DNA from: Chryseobacterium lactis | GTDB lineage: Bacteria; Bacteroidota; Bacteroidia; Flavobacteriales; Weeksellaceae | Reading direction: 5' to 3' | Length of the DNA: 64,000 nt | Assembly (NCBI RefSeq): GCF_003815875.1 | Contig: NZ_CP033924.1 | Coordinates: 3,038,001-3,102,000, forward strand | In this document: positions 45,403-53,954 of the stretch, piece by piece | How positions within the stretch are numbered: position 1 is the stretch's first letter | Layout of the letters: each line of letters opens with the position of its first letter | Notes under the pieces: generated by a model | The model's database searches: none | The model's input: only the letters and a program-made list of their open reading frames with translations | Told to the model about the DNA's origin: nothing | Position numbers and translations under genes: made by a program

Positions 45403-48075
45403 ATGAAACATTATTTCTTTATTTTAACACTAATGATCCCCTTCTTAGGGTTTTCACAATGGACAAGAACCGAGCTCAAGTCTCAGAAGGTTAAAAAGTC
45501 ACAAGAAAAATTAGAATTTTCAGGCCTTTATTCACTGAATACAGGTCAGCTTAAGCAATCCCTGGAAAATGCACCAGCCCGCTTTTCAAATAACAAAGGA
45601 ACTATTATTACTCTTCCTACAGCTCATGGGAAATTAGAAAAATTTCAGGTTTGGGAGTTTTCCAATATGGCTCCGAAACTTCAGGCAAAATATCCTGATA
45701 TTAAATCGTACGTAGGAACAGCATTAGAAGATCCTACGGTATATTTAAGATTCAGTATGTCTCCGGTAGGTTTTTCTTCCATGATTACGCGTTCCGGGAT
45801 ATCGGAATTTATTGAACCTTATACCGAAGACAGGTCTGTTTATGCTGTTTTTGATTCCAATGCAAGAAGAGGACAGGACAAAGAACCTTTTGAATGTTCC
45901 ACTATGGAAGCTGCCGAAAAAGCTACCACAGAAAAAAAAAACAATGTTGTCAATAAAAAAACGGCAGGTTTTAATGTTTTCAGATTGGCACTTTCTTGTA
46001 CAGGAGAATATGCTCAATATCATTTAACAACTACCGGAACTCCTACTACTGCTACAGATGCTCAGAAAAAAGCAGTGATTCTGGCAGCTATGAATGCTTC
46101 CTTAACCAGGTTGAATGGTGTTTTCGAAAAAGATTTGTCATTACACTTTAATCTGATCGCGGGTAACGAATCTATTATATATCTGGACCCTGCAACAGAT
46201 CCCTATGCAAGCTGGGGACCGAGCCAGGCCAATACAAATATATCAGCAGTTATTCCCAGTGAGAATTATGACATGGGACATTTAGTGGATCGACGGGGAG
46301 GAAATGGAGCAGCAGGGTTAGGGGTTATATGTTATTCCGGTTTTAAAGCCCGTGGGTGGACTGCATGTAATTTTCCGGAAGGGGATACTTTTGATATAGA
46401 CTATGTTGCCCATGAAATGGGGCATCAAATGGGAGCAAATCACACATTTTCTCGTTATCTTGACGGATCGGGTACATCAGAAGTGGAACCGGGAGGAGGG
46501 ACTACTATTATGGCCTACACCGGCATTATGGGAGGAGATAATGATATTCAGTATAATTCGAATGACTACTTTCATACCGTTAATGTTACGGAAATTAAAA
46601 ATACAATCAACGATATTAGCTGTGGTATTACAACTCCTTTTTCCAATCCTGCTCCTACGATCAGTGCCGGAGCAGACTATATTATTCCAAAATCAACTCC
46701 TTATCTGCTAAAAGGAACTACCACAGATGCTAATGCTTCTTCGTATACATATACATGGGAACAAATGGACCCTGCCGGAGATGCTGAAACATATGCAAAC
46801 TCTATTGCATATCCAACCAAACCGGCAGGACCTAATTTCAGATCTTTATCTCCGGCAAGTGCTCCTCTAAGATATTTCCCTGATTTTAATAAAGTATTGG
46901 CAGGAGTACTGACAACACGTTGGGAATCCGTTTCAAGTGTTGCAAAAAATATGAATTTTACGTTCACTGCCAGAAGTAATAATCCTATTGCCCCGCAAAC
47001 CAGCAAAGATGAAATGGTGGTGACCGTGAATGCCGGAGCGGGTCCTTTCCAGATAACTGCTCCTACATTTGGGCAATCATCCACTTCAGGAAATGCAATG
47101 ATTGTAACATGGGATATAGCCAATACCAATCAGGCTCCGATTAATACGGCTAATGTTAATATAAAATTGTCCATTGACGGAGGGCAGACATTTACTGTTG
47201 TTGTAGCCAATACACCTAATGATGGTACACAAGAGATTATTATTCCTGCTGGATCTACATCTGCAAATGCTTTTATCATGGTTGAAGCGGTAGGAAATAT
47301 TTATTATACTGTAAGCCCTAGTTTTGTGATTGATTATACCGTAACGGGAGAAACCTGTACAACATATACGTATAGCGGTTCTCCAGTCACAATTACAGAT
47401 GGTCCCGGAGGATCAGCTATTTCGGCACCTAAAGTGACAGCGCCATTAATGGTCAACAATAATGGAACAATAACTAAAATTAAAGTGACCCCTGCAATTA
47501 CTCATGCCAACGTAAGGGATATAGCTGTTGGAATAGAAAGTCCGGTAGGAACTTCTGCTCTTATCTGGAACCGTGAATGTAACAATAGTTCAGGAATCAC
47601 AGGTACATTCAGTAATACGGGAAGTGCTGTAACTTGTAGTTCACCTATTCAGGGAGAAATCAAATCAAAAGAATCTTTAGATGTTTTCAAAGGCCATAAT
47701 GCTGAGGGACAATGGAAATTGTATGCATCAGATAATACCAAAGGGACCACTGGAACCATCACGGGTTGGTCTCTGGAAGTATGTACTCAACAAACCCAGA
47801 CTTTGGGAACCAAAGAGGTGGTTTCGCCTTTAGCAAGCGACATTAAAATTTATCCAAATCCAAGTAATGGTAATTTCTTTATCAAATCTCAAAATATAAA
47901 AGGACAGGTTAAAGTAAATATGTTTGACTCAAGTGGTAGGTTGATATATTCTTCCAACTATCAAGGTGAAGGCAATAATACCAAAGAATTTAATGTAAAT
48001 GTTCCTAAAGGAGTATATGTAATCAGCATCAACTCTCAAAAAGGAGTATACAATAGTAAGTTGGTTATAAAGTAA
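45403..48075 (+). CDS. Secreted metzincin protease with P-domain and T9SS type A sorting domain
   Basis: An 890-residue exported zinc endopeptidase, paralogous to the protein at 19084. It has a signal peptide (ends PFLGFSQ), then a propeptide with the same family features (GKLEKFQVWEFSNMAPKLQ). The catalytic motif HEMGHQMGANHTF lies near residue 345, with the Met-turn in TTIMAYTGIMGG. PKD-like modules follow (about 425-650). A proprotein-convertase-type P-domain comes next (about 655-795: ISAPKVTAPLMVNNNGTI, IAVGIESPVGTSALI, AEGQWKLYASDNTKGTTGTI, GWSLEVC). It ends with a type A sorting domain (IKIYPNPSNGNFFIK ... NSKLVIK). The P-domain is an insertion relative to the paralogue and may aid folding or substrate binding. 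Confidence 0.92.
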   Translation: MKHYFFILTLMIPFLGFSQWTRTELKSQKVKKSQEKLEFSGLYSLNTGQLKQSLENAPARFSNNKGTIITLPTAHGKLEKFQVWEFSNMAPKLQAKYPDIKSYVGTALEDPTVYLRFSMSPVGFSSMITRSGISEFIEPYTEDRSVYAVFDSNARRGQDKEPFECSTMEAAEKATTEKKNNVVNKKTAGFNVFRLALSCTGEYAQYHLTTTGTPTTATDAQKKAVILAAMNASLTRLNGVFEKDLSLHFNLIAGNESIIYLDPATDPYASWGPSQANTNISAVIPSENYDMGHLVDRRGGNGAAGLGVICYSGFKARGWTACNFPEGDTFDIDYVAHEMGHQMGANHTFSRYLDGSGTSEVEPGGGTTIMAYTGIMGGDNDIQYNSNDYFHTVNVTEIKNTINDISCGITTPFSNPAPTISAGADYIIPKSTPYLLKGTTTDANASSYTYTWEQMDPAGDAETYANSIAYPTKPAGPNFRSLSPASAPLRYFPDFNKVLAGVLTTRWESVSSVAKNMNFTFTARSNNPIAPQTSKDEMVVTVNAGAGPFQITAPTFGQSSTSGNAMIVTWDIANTNQAPINTANVNIKLSIDGGQTFTVVVANTPNDGTQEIIIPAGSTSANAFIMVEAVGNIYYTVSPSFVIDYTVTGETCTTYTYSGSPVTITDGPGGSAISAPKVTAPLMVNNNGTITKIKVTPAITHANVRDIAVGIESPVGTSALIWNRECNNSSGITGTFSNTGSAVTCSSPIQGEIKSKESLDVFKGHNAEGQWKLYASDNTKGTTGTITGWSLEVCTQQTQTLGTKEVVSPLASDIKIYPNPSNGNFFIKSQNIKGQVKVNMFDSSGRLIYSSNYQGEGNNTKEFNVNVPKGVYVISINSQKGVYNSKLVIK

Positions 48076-48097
48076 AATGACCCTTCAGTCTATAAAT

Positions 48098-48128
48098 AAG
48101 GATCGGCCGGTGTGTCGGTCCTTTTTTT
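48098..48128 (+). terminator. Rho-independent terminator
   Basis: The stem aaggatcg / cggtcctt (one wobble) is followed by seven T, 23 bases after the protease stop. Confidence 0.8.
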
Positions 48129-48194
48129 ATAAATTTGCAACTTGGTTTTATTTCCAGTATTTTTATAAAACCATTATTACGTTTTCTATAGTCG

Positions 48195-49076
48195 ATGAAC
48201 TCTATATCTGTACTTCATATTGATCTTTTTCAGGCTGGTAAAAACTCCGCTGATTTCTATTTTAACACCATGAAAAATCATTTGGTGGTAGGGCATAGGC
48301 ATATTGAAAAACCTCACAGACATGATTTCTATGCTGCCGTTCTTTTTACCAAAGGAAAAGGGATCCATGAGATTGATTTTCAAAAGTACGAGGTTTCAGA
48401 GGGAAGTCTTTTCTTTTTATCACCAGGACAGATCCATAGCTGGGAGCTTTCTGAGGATATAGACGGTTATATTTTCTTTTGTTCACAGGAGTTTTATGAA
48501 ATGCATTATGTGAACCAGAAATTGAGGAATTTTCCCTTTTTCGGATCTATATCTTTTCCCAGAAAACTTCAGTTGCAAGCTACAGATTTACAGCAAAATA
48601 TTAATTTGTTTAAAGCCCTAGGAAAGGAGCATCAGTCTAAAAATAGCATGAAAGAAGGATTTATTCTTTCGTTAATGTCTCAGCTATTTATTAATGCGAC
48701 CCGATTGTTTTCGAGGGATTTTGAAACGCTGGAATCGTCTGCCGGACTTTCTTATTTTAAGCATTATCAGGACTTTGAAGGCCTTATTGAGGAGCATTTT
48801 GCCAAACAAAAATCAATTGCGTATTATGCTTCATTACTAGGAATTTCATCCAAACATCTGAATAGGATTGCACAAACAGTGGTTCAGAAAACAGCTACAG
48901 ATGTCATTACTGAAAGAGTAGTGCTGGAAGCCAAAAGAATGTTGATGTATCTCGACGAAAGCCTTGTTGAAATAGCCTTCAGACTAGGATATGAAGAATA
49001 TTCCTACTTTGTAAGAGTATTCCGGAAAAGTTCCGGAATGACTCCTACTCAGTTTATGAGGAAATATAAGGCTTAA
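48195..49076 (+). CDS. AraC-family transcriptional regulator
   Basis: A 293-residue regulator. An N-terminal cupin-like sensor domain (about residues 20-110) has the usual HRHDFYAAVLFTKGKGIHEI and SPGQIHSWELSEDIDG, where paired His residues mark the cupin core. The C-terminal ~100 residues hold two helix-turn-helix units: YYASLLGISSKHLNRIAQ and ALRLGYEEYSYF-type (here IAFRLGYEEYSYFVRVFRK), followed by the signature GMTPTQFMRKY. The ligand is unknown. The gene stands between the secreted protease and ccoG and has no obvious operon partner. Confidence 0.93.
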   Translation: MNSISVLHIDLFQAGKNSADFYFNTMKNHLVVGHRHIEKPHRHDFYAAVLFTKGKGIHEIDFQKYEVSEGSLFFLSPGQIHSWELSEDIDGYIFFCSQEFYEMHYVNQKLRNFPFFGSISFPRKLQLQATDLQQNINLFKALGKEHQSKNSMKEGFILSLMSQLFINATRLFSRDFETLESSAGLSYFKHYQDFEGLIEEHFAKQKSIAYYASLLGISSKHLNRIAQTVVQKTATDVITERVVLEAKRMLMYLDESLVEIAFRLGYEEYSYFVRVFRKSSGMTPTQFMRKYKA

Positions 49077-49156
49077 ATGAATTTGATAATTGATGATTGA
49101 AAATTTTTGTGGTTAATTATATGATTAAAAACTCTTAATTTTCAACTTGCCTTTGC

Positions 49157-50599
49157 TTACAATGCCAGTTTAAATGGACCTTCAAATGTGGTTTCAAATT
49201 TGTCTACCAATTTTCCTTTTTCATCAAAAACACCAATCACCATGTTTTGCTTTGAGAATTTAATATCTTCTTCAGGGAAGGTAATGTTGATATTTCCTTT
49301 CAGAATTTCATCTCCTTTTAAAATGATTTTTTCAGAACCGAAATAAGTGATCTCTGCATGAGCCGGAGTTATAACTTTGATGGTTAAGGTCTTTTTCTCA
49401 TTAGATTTATTTAATAAGGTATAGATGAAGGTATTGGTGATTTTGCCGTTTTTAATAAAGAAAGTAGATCCCGCAGGTTTAATAAATTTCGCTTCCATAG
49501 ATCCACGGTCATACATCAGGAATCCCAGAAATCCGATAAGAAGAGCCAGAATAACTGTAGTGGCTTTCATTCTTGGAGTAAACCTGAACTTTTCACGATT
49601 TTCAATTTCAGATTCGGTTGCATATCTTACCAGACCTTTAGGCAATCCCACTTTTTCCATCACTTCATCACAAGCGTCAATACAGGCGGTACAGTTGACG
49701 CATTCTAATTGTTGTCCGTTTCTGATATCAATTCCCGTAGGACAAACCACTACACATTGATTACAGTCAATACAATCTCCTTTTCCTTCCGCTTTTCGGT
49801 CTTCATTATTTCTCCATTTTGAACGGCCTTCGCCTCTTTTAAAATCATAATAAACATTAATAGTTTGTTTGTCAATCAATACACCCTGAAGCCGTCCGTA
49901 AGGGCAAACTAATGTACATACCTGTTCGCGGAGCCACGCAAAAACAAAATAGAAAGTCATCGTGAAAAAGATCATGGTGATAAACTTTAAAGGGTGCTCT
50001 GCTGGTCCTTCGGTCATAATCTGAAAGACCTGTTCATACCCTACAATATACATAAACATAAAAGTAGATATGATCATTGAAATTAAAATAAAAGCGGACC
50101 ATTTTGTCAATCTCTTTCTTATTTTTTCAGCATCCCAATCCTGTCGGTCAAGTTTCATTTGTTTATTTCTGTCCCCTTCAATCCAGTATTCGATTTTACG
50201 GAAAACCATTTCCATGAATAAGGTTTGCGGACAAAGCCAGCCGCAGAATATTCTTCCGAAAACTACTGTAAACAGCATAACAAAGATTACGGATGTAACA
50301 GCTCCCAGGGCAAGGATGAAAAAATCCTGAAGATAAAATGGCTGTCCGAGGATAAAGAACCTCCTGTCAATAACATTAAAAAGAAAAAATGGATTATTAT
50401 TGATCTGTATAAAAGGTAACCCAAAAAATAAAGCAAGCAGAAAATAACTGGTGTAATTTCTATAATTCGTATATTTTCCTTTTGGTTTTCGCGGAAAAAT
50501 CCATTTTCTTTTTCCGGTTTCATCCATGGTTCCTACTGAATTTCTAAAATCTTCGTTTTCAATATCTAAAGATTTTATGTTGTTGGACTCTGTACTCAT
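49157..50599 (-). CDS. ccoG: Cytochrome c oxidase accessory protein CcoG (RdxA/FixG)
   Basis: A 480-residue integral membrane iron-sulphur protein that acts in copper delivery or maturation of cbb3-type oxidase. Near the N-terminus lie membrane helices and CGWLCPQTLFMEMVF. After further helices there is VCTLVCPYGRLQGVL. The soluble part has two 4Fe-4S motifs: CIDCNQCVVVCPTGIDIRNG and CVNCTACIDACDEVM. The C-terminal domain (about 380-480) is an immunoglobulin-like fold typical of FixG. The usual neighbours ccoNOP, fixH and ccoS are absent here, so it is an orphan copy in this window. Confidence 0.95.
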   Translation of the reverse strand: MSTESNNIKSLDIENEDFRNSVGTMDETGKRKWIFPRKPKGKYTNYRNYTSYFLLALFFGLPFIQINNNPFFLFNVIDRRFFILGQPFYLQDFFILALGAVTSVIFVMLFTVVFGRIFCGWLCPQTLFMEMVFRKIEYWIEGDRNKQMKLDRQDWDAEKIRKRLTKWSAFILISMIISTFMFMYIVGYEQVFQIMTEGPAEHPLKFITMIFFTMTFYFVFAWLREQVCTLVCPYGRLQGVLIDKQTINVYYDFKRGEGRSKWRNNEDRKAEGKGDCIDCNQCVVVCPTGIDIRNGQQLECVNCTACIDACDEVMEKVGLPKGLVRYATESEIENREKFRFTPRMKATTVILALLIGFLGFLMYDRGSMEAKFIKPAGSTFFIKNGKITNTFIYTLLNKSNEKKTLTIKVITPAHAEITYFGSEKIILKGDEILKGNINITFPEEDIKFSKQNMVIGVFDEKGKLVDKFETTFEGPFKLAL

Positions 50600-50856
50600 T
50601 ATCTATGCTATAAAAGTATTATGGTAGTATTTTGACACAAGATCAATCGCTGATTTTGTGCTGTTTTTTTATAGTACAAATAGTATCAATCCCTGTGGTA
50701 CAAAAGTCCGGTTTATATTGAAAAATTACTAATATGATCTACTTCAAAAATAGGACAATTAGGACATTTTAATTTTGGTGTATTAATGTATCAAAATGAG
50801 AATATATTTTGAATGCTGTTGAGCTTATCGTAAATTGCCGTTTTAAAAAATGAGGA

Positions 50857-51750
50857 ATGAAGAATATTAATAAGATTGGATTAATTGGTTTGGTTTTCGC
50901 ATTGATAAACTGTCAATCAGTAAATAATAGTAAAATGTTTTATGAAGGTGTACAACCGGAAAGAGTGTCTGATCAGTTTAGCTTTACAGAAGGACCGTCA
51001 ACGGATAAAGAAGGGAATGTCTATTTTACAGACCAGCCTAACGATAAAATCTATTATTGGGACTGGAAAAGCAATACAATCATTGAATTTTTAAATAAGA
51101 CCGGAAGAGCAAACGGAACTCATTTTGACAAAGAAGGTTTTCTGATTACCTGTTCGGATGATCAGGGAGAAATCTGGAAAATTTCAAAAGATAAAAAAGT
51201 AGAGGTTTTACTTCAGAGCTTTGAAGGGAAAAGGCTTAATGGTCCCAATGACTTGTGGAATGATACGTTTGGAGGAATGTATTTTACAGATCCGTTATAT
51301 GAGAGAGATTATTGGATCAATTTTAAACAGGAACTATCACATAAAAGTCTTTATTACAGGAATAAAACGGGAAAAATTGTTAAGCTTGAAACCTTCACAC
51401 AGCCTAACGGAATTACCGGTAGTGAAAAGCTGAAAAAGTTGTATGTATCAGACATTGATGCCGGAAAAACTTATGTGTATGATATTCTGGGTGAAGGAAG
51501 ATTGTCTGAGAAAAGACTATTTTGTGAAATGGGTTCAGATGGAATGACACTGGACAAGCATGGAAATCTTTATTTAACAGGAGATGGTGTGCATGTTTTT
51601 AACCGTGAGGGTAAGAAAATTTATCATATCTCTATTCCTGAAAAGTGGACTTCCAACGTAACTTTTGGAGGCGAAAACCATGATGTGCTATTTATTACCG
51701 CATCGAAATCAGTATACACTTTCCCGATGAGAGTGAGAGGGATAAAGTAA
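50857..51750 (+). CDS. SMP-30/gluconolactonase-like lipoprotein
   Basis: A 297-residue lipoprotein (signal FALINCQSVN, lipidation at Cys19). It is a six-bladed propeller of the SMP-30/gluconolactonase/LRE family. The metal-binding sequence is recognisable: the N-terminal Glu in FTEGPSTDKEGNVYFTDQ (near residue 45), the Asn in RLNGPNDLWNDTFGGMYFTD (near 130), a further Asn in QPNGITGS (near 187), and an Asp in GSDGMTLDKHGN. These match the expected calcium ligands, so lactonase activity on a sugar lactone is plausible. Periplasmic or outer-membrane attachment follows from the signal. The substrate is not known. Confidence 0.88.
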   Translation: MKNINKIGLIGLVFALINCQSVNNSKMFYEGVQPERVSDQFSFTEGPSTDKEGNVYFTDQPNDKIYYWDWKSNTIIEFLNKTGRANGTHFDKEGFLITCSDDQGEIWKISKDKKVEVLLQSFEGKRLNGPNDLWNDTFGGMYFTDPLYERDYWINFKQELSHKSLYYRNKTGKIVKLETFTQPNGITGSEKLKKLYVSDIDAGKTYVYDILGEGRLSEKRLFCEMGSDGMTLDKHGNLYLTGDGVHVFNREGKKIYHISIPEKWTSNVTFGGENHDVLFITASKSVYTFPMRVRGIK

Positions 51751-51760
51751 TTATATAAGA

Positions 51761-51811
51761 AGTAATACAAAAGCGTTGACAACAAGATGTTGTCAACGCT
51801 TTTGTATTACT
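51761..51811. repeat. Perfect 23-bp inverted repeat (bidirectional hairpin)
   Basis: Two 23-base arms separated by aagat are exact reverse complements; the core reads AAAAGCGTTGACAAC / GTTGTCAACGCTTTT. It begins ten bases after the SMP-30-like gene. Internal A and T runs allow termination in both directions, but the arm length is well above that of the other terminators here. Confidence 0.85.
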
Positions 51812-51848
51812 ATGGTAAACCACTCCGTCAAAAATTCCTTGAATTTTC

Positions 51849-51876
51849 GCCACCCCTCCAGAGGAGGGGAATTCTT
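51849..51876. repeat. Short palindromic repeat (CCCCTCC-aga-GGAGGGG)
   Basis: A perfect seven-base GC stem at 51853-51869 in an otherwise AT-rich gap. I know similar ccacccctcc...ggaggggaatt elements from flavobacterial intergenic DNA. Confidence 0.5.
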
Positions 51877-51999
51877 GGCCGTTTTATTACGGTATCTGTG
51901 AAAATTGCAGATTTTCACGAAGCTTAAGTGTACTTTATATATGCAAACTACTAACTTAAATATCTTAAGTGTTTAAAGCTTTTGTGGCTTATAAAATCT

Positions 52000-52029
52000 G
52001 AGATTGCTTCACTTCGTTCGCAATGACTG
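52000..52029. repeat. Intergenic repeat (GAGATTGCTTCACTTCGTTC type)
   Basis: GAGATTGCTTCACTTCGTTC plus GCAATGAC, a well-known dispersed bacterial intergenic repeat. It lies 20 bases beyond the stop of the helicase gene. Confidence 0.6.
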
Positions 52030-52049
52030 TATGTTATTGAGTATAAGCT

Positions 52050-53360
52050 TTAATAAGCAACCTCCATTTTTATTTTTTTACCCTTTAATTTTTCGTTCTG
52101 AAGCTTTCTTAAAAGAGCATTTACTTTATTTCTTGAAACTGCCACATAGGACGTAGTGTCTTTTACTTCAATAATTCCTACATCTTCTTTTTGGAGCTCT
52201 CCTTTCTTCAATAAATAACCTACAATATCTACCTTATTCACTTTATCTTTTTTTCCTGCACTGATATAAACAGTCTGGAAAGGTGTTTTTTGTGGAACCT
52301 TAGTAAATCCGGCAACACTTTCTTCCGGCGTATTATTTTTAATGAACGGGAAATTTTCTTCCTCTGTCATAATCAGATATACAAAACCTTTGGCATTCAT
52401 CCTTGCGGTACGACCGTTTCTGTGGATGAAGGCATCTTCTTTTGGAGGTAATTGATAATGCACGATAGATTCAACCTCGGGAATATCAAGTCCGCGGGCG
52501 GCAAGATCAGTTGTGATAAGAATTCTTGCCGAGTCATTTCTGAATTTCAGTAAAGCACGTTCTCTTTCATCCTGTTCCATTCCGCCATGAAAGGTTTCCC
52601 TGTCGATTCCCATTTGGTGAAGAAGTTCTGATATACGATCTACTGCTTCACGGTGGTTGCAGAAGATTAATGTTCTTTTGTTTCCTATTTTACAGATTAA
52701 ATTAAATAAAGTATCTAATTTTTCCTCAGAAATTGTCATTACTTTTCGTAATTGAAGATCGGGTTTTATTTCACTCAACTTTAAAAAGTCAATAATCTTT
52801 TCATTCTTCAGGCCAGTAAACTTTGGAATTTCATCCATCGCGGTAGCAGAAGTTAGAATCCTTTGAGAAAGACCTTTTAACGAGTCTGTAATGAATTCCA
52901 TATCTTCATGAAATCCTAGTTCTAAAGCTTTGTCAAACTCATCTAAAACTAAGGTTTTAATTGTCTTAGGGTCAAAATTATTATTTCTCAAATGGTAAGC
53001 GACTCTTCCCGGAGTTCCTATTAATACGGCAGGAGCTTCAATTAAATTATTGACCTCAATTTTTTTATCATGTCCGCCATAGCAAACTGAAACTTTGAAA
53101 TCTGTTCCCATAGATTTAAAAACCTGCTCGATCTGTAATGCTAATTCTCTTGCCGGAACTAAAATCAATGCCTGAATCCCCGAAGTTTCTTTTTTCAGGT
53201 TTCTAAGAACAGGAAATAAAAATCCAAGTGTTTTTCCTGAACCGGTCGGAGAGAGAAGAACGATGTCTTCTGTTCCTTTTTCAGACGCTTTATAAATAGA
53301 TTTCTGCATTTGATTCATATCCTGAATCTGCAGTTTTTGATAAATTGATTCTAATTCCAT
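52050..53360 (-). CDS. DEAD-box ATP-dependent RNA helicase with DbpA-type RNA-binding domain
   Basis: A 436-residue RNA helicase. Motifs in order: Q-motif region near residue 15, I SPTGSGKTLGFLFP (36-49), Ia PARELALQ, Ib TPGR, II LDEFDKALELG (DEFD instead of DEAD), III SAT, IV LIFCNHREAV, V ILITTDLAARGLDIPEV, VI HRNGRTARM. The C-terminal ~75 residues (TVYISAGKKDKVNKVDIVGY ... VAVSRNKVNALLRKLQ) match the DbpA RNA-binding domain that targets 23S rRNA helix 92. A role in 50S assembly is therefore likely. The DEFD form is not expected to abolish activity, since the catalytic DE pair and final D remain. Confidence 0.93.
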   Translation of the reverse strand: MELESIYQKLQIQDMNQMQKSIYKASEKGTEDIVLLSPTGSGKTLGFLFPVLRNLKKETSGIQALILVPARELALQIEQVFKSMGTDFKVSVCYGGHDKKIEVNNLIEAPAVLIGTPGRVAYHLRNNNFDPKTIKTLVLDEFDKALELGFHEDMEFITDSLKGLSQRILTSATAMDEIPKFTGLKNEKIIDFLKLSEIKPDLQLRKVMTISEEKLDTLFNLICKIGNKRTLIFCNHREAVDRISELLHQMGIDRETFHGGMEQDERERALLKFRNDSARILITTDLAARGLDIPEVESIVHYQLPPKEDAFIHRNGRTARMNAKGFVYLIMTEEENFPFIKNNTPEESVAGFTKVPQKTPFQTVYISAGKKDKVNKVDIVGYLLKKGELQKEDVGIIEVKDTTSYVAVSRNKVNALLRKLQNEKLKGKKIKMEVAY

Positions 53361-53364
53361 GCTG

Positions 53365-53372
53365 CAAAGGTA
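53365..53372 (-). promoter_or_regulatory. Candidate -7 element of the helicase gene (TACCTTTG)
   Basis: On the minus strand TACCTTTG ends only four bases before the ATG (TACCTTTGCAGCATG). The predicted transcript start would be at or next to the start codon, so the mRNA would be almost leaderless. Confidence 0.45.
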
Positions 53373-53470
53373 GTGAATTTTCGAGTTTGAAAGTGGGAGA
53401 GTGCTGGAGTTTGAGAGTTTTAGGGTGAGAGGGTTTTAGAGTACTAGATGTTGTCTTTTCATTTGAGTTC

Positions 53471-53508
53471 TGTCATTCTGAATGGAGCGTAGCGAAGTGA
53501 AGAATCTC
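53471..53508. repeat. Intergenic repeat, forward copy (TGTCATTCTGAATGGAGCG type)
   Basis: TGTCATTCTGAATGGAGCGT continued by AGCGAAGTGAAGAATCTC. It is an inverted partner of the element at 53566-53594. Confidence 0.7.
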
Positions 53509-53565
53509 AATGTGCAGTTTTTGAAAATTTCAATAGATACTTTTCTTTTTTGTAAAATTAAAATA

Positions 53566-53594
53566 GAGATGCTTCGGCTCCGCTCAGCATGACA
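53566..53594. repeat. Intergenic repeat, inverted copy (GAGATGCTTCGGCTCCGCTC type)
   Basis: GAGATGCTTCGGCTCCGCTC plus AGCATGACA. Its reverse complement is a variant of the element at 53471, so the two form head-to-head arms about 57 bases apart. Confidence 0.7.
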
Positions 53595-53677
53595 ACGCCA
53601 GAGTAATAGGTTGGTGGTAAATTATTATGACGAATATGGAGTGATGGTTCGTACTTAGCTTTACTATTAATATATAT

Positions 53678-53702
53678 TGTCAGGCTGAGCGGAGTCGAAG
53701 CC
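53678..53702. repeat. Intergenic repeat, third copy (TGTCAGGCTGAGCGGAGTCG type)
   Basis: TGTCAGGCTGAGCGGAGTCG plus AAGCC, in the same orientation as the copy at 53471. The 594-base gap between the helicase and rpsA holds these three copies, the rpsA promoter and no gene that I can see. Confidence 0.65.
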
Positions 53703-53801
53703 TTTTATTTATCATAAATTTAAAATTGTTACGTAATAGGATATAGTGGATTTGCATTGATAACCAATTGTTTAATGAGTTAATGTGGAAATATGAAACT
53801 C

Positions 53802-53832
53802 TTGCTTATCTCAAATAAAATTTCTATCTTTG
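53802..53832 (+). promoter_or_regulatory. Strong promoter of rpsA
   Basis: TTG (53802-53804), a 20-base spacer and TATCTTTG (53825-53832) form an exact consensus promoter. The predicted transcript start, near 53836, leaves an unusually long ~118-base leader with a small CCAC-tttt-GTGG hairpin. It could hold a control site for S1. Confidence 0.78.
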
Positions 53833-53954
53833 CACCCACTTTTGTGGCGAAAAGGTTTGATGGGTAAATTACTTATAATTAATTACTTCCGTATTTTTTA
53901 ATCCGCATTTATTCAAACCGTTAAAAAAGAAGGAATACAAATTTTTATTAGAAA

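Noticed and set aside
49157..51750. ccoG and the SMP-30-like gene as part of a cbb3 oxidase locus
   Set aside because: No ccoNOP, fixH or ccoS is present and the neighbouring gene is divergent and unrelated.
52050..53360. The DEFD motif as a sign of an inactive helicase
   Set aside because: The catalytic Asp-Glu and the last Asp of motif II remain, and all other helicase motifs are intact.
53361..53800. The repeat-rich spacer as a CRISPR array or integration site
   Set aside because: The repeats are not evenly spaced, are in both orientations, and no cas gene, integrase or tRNA is near.
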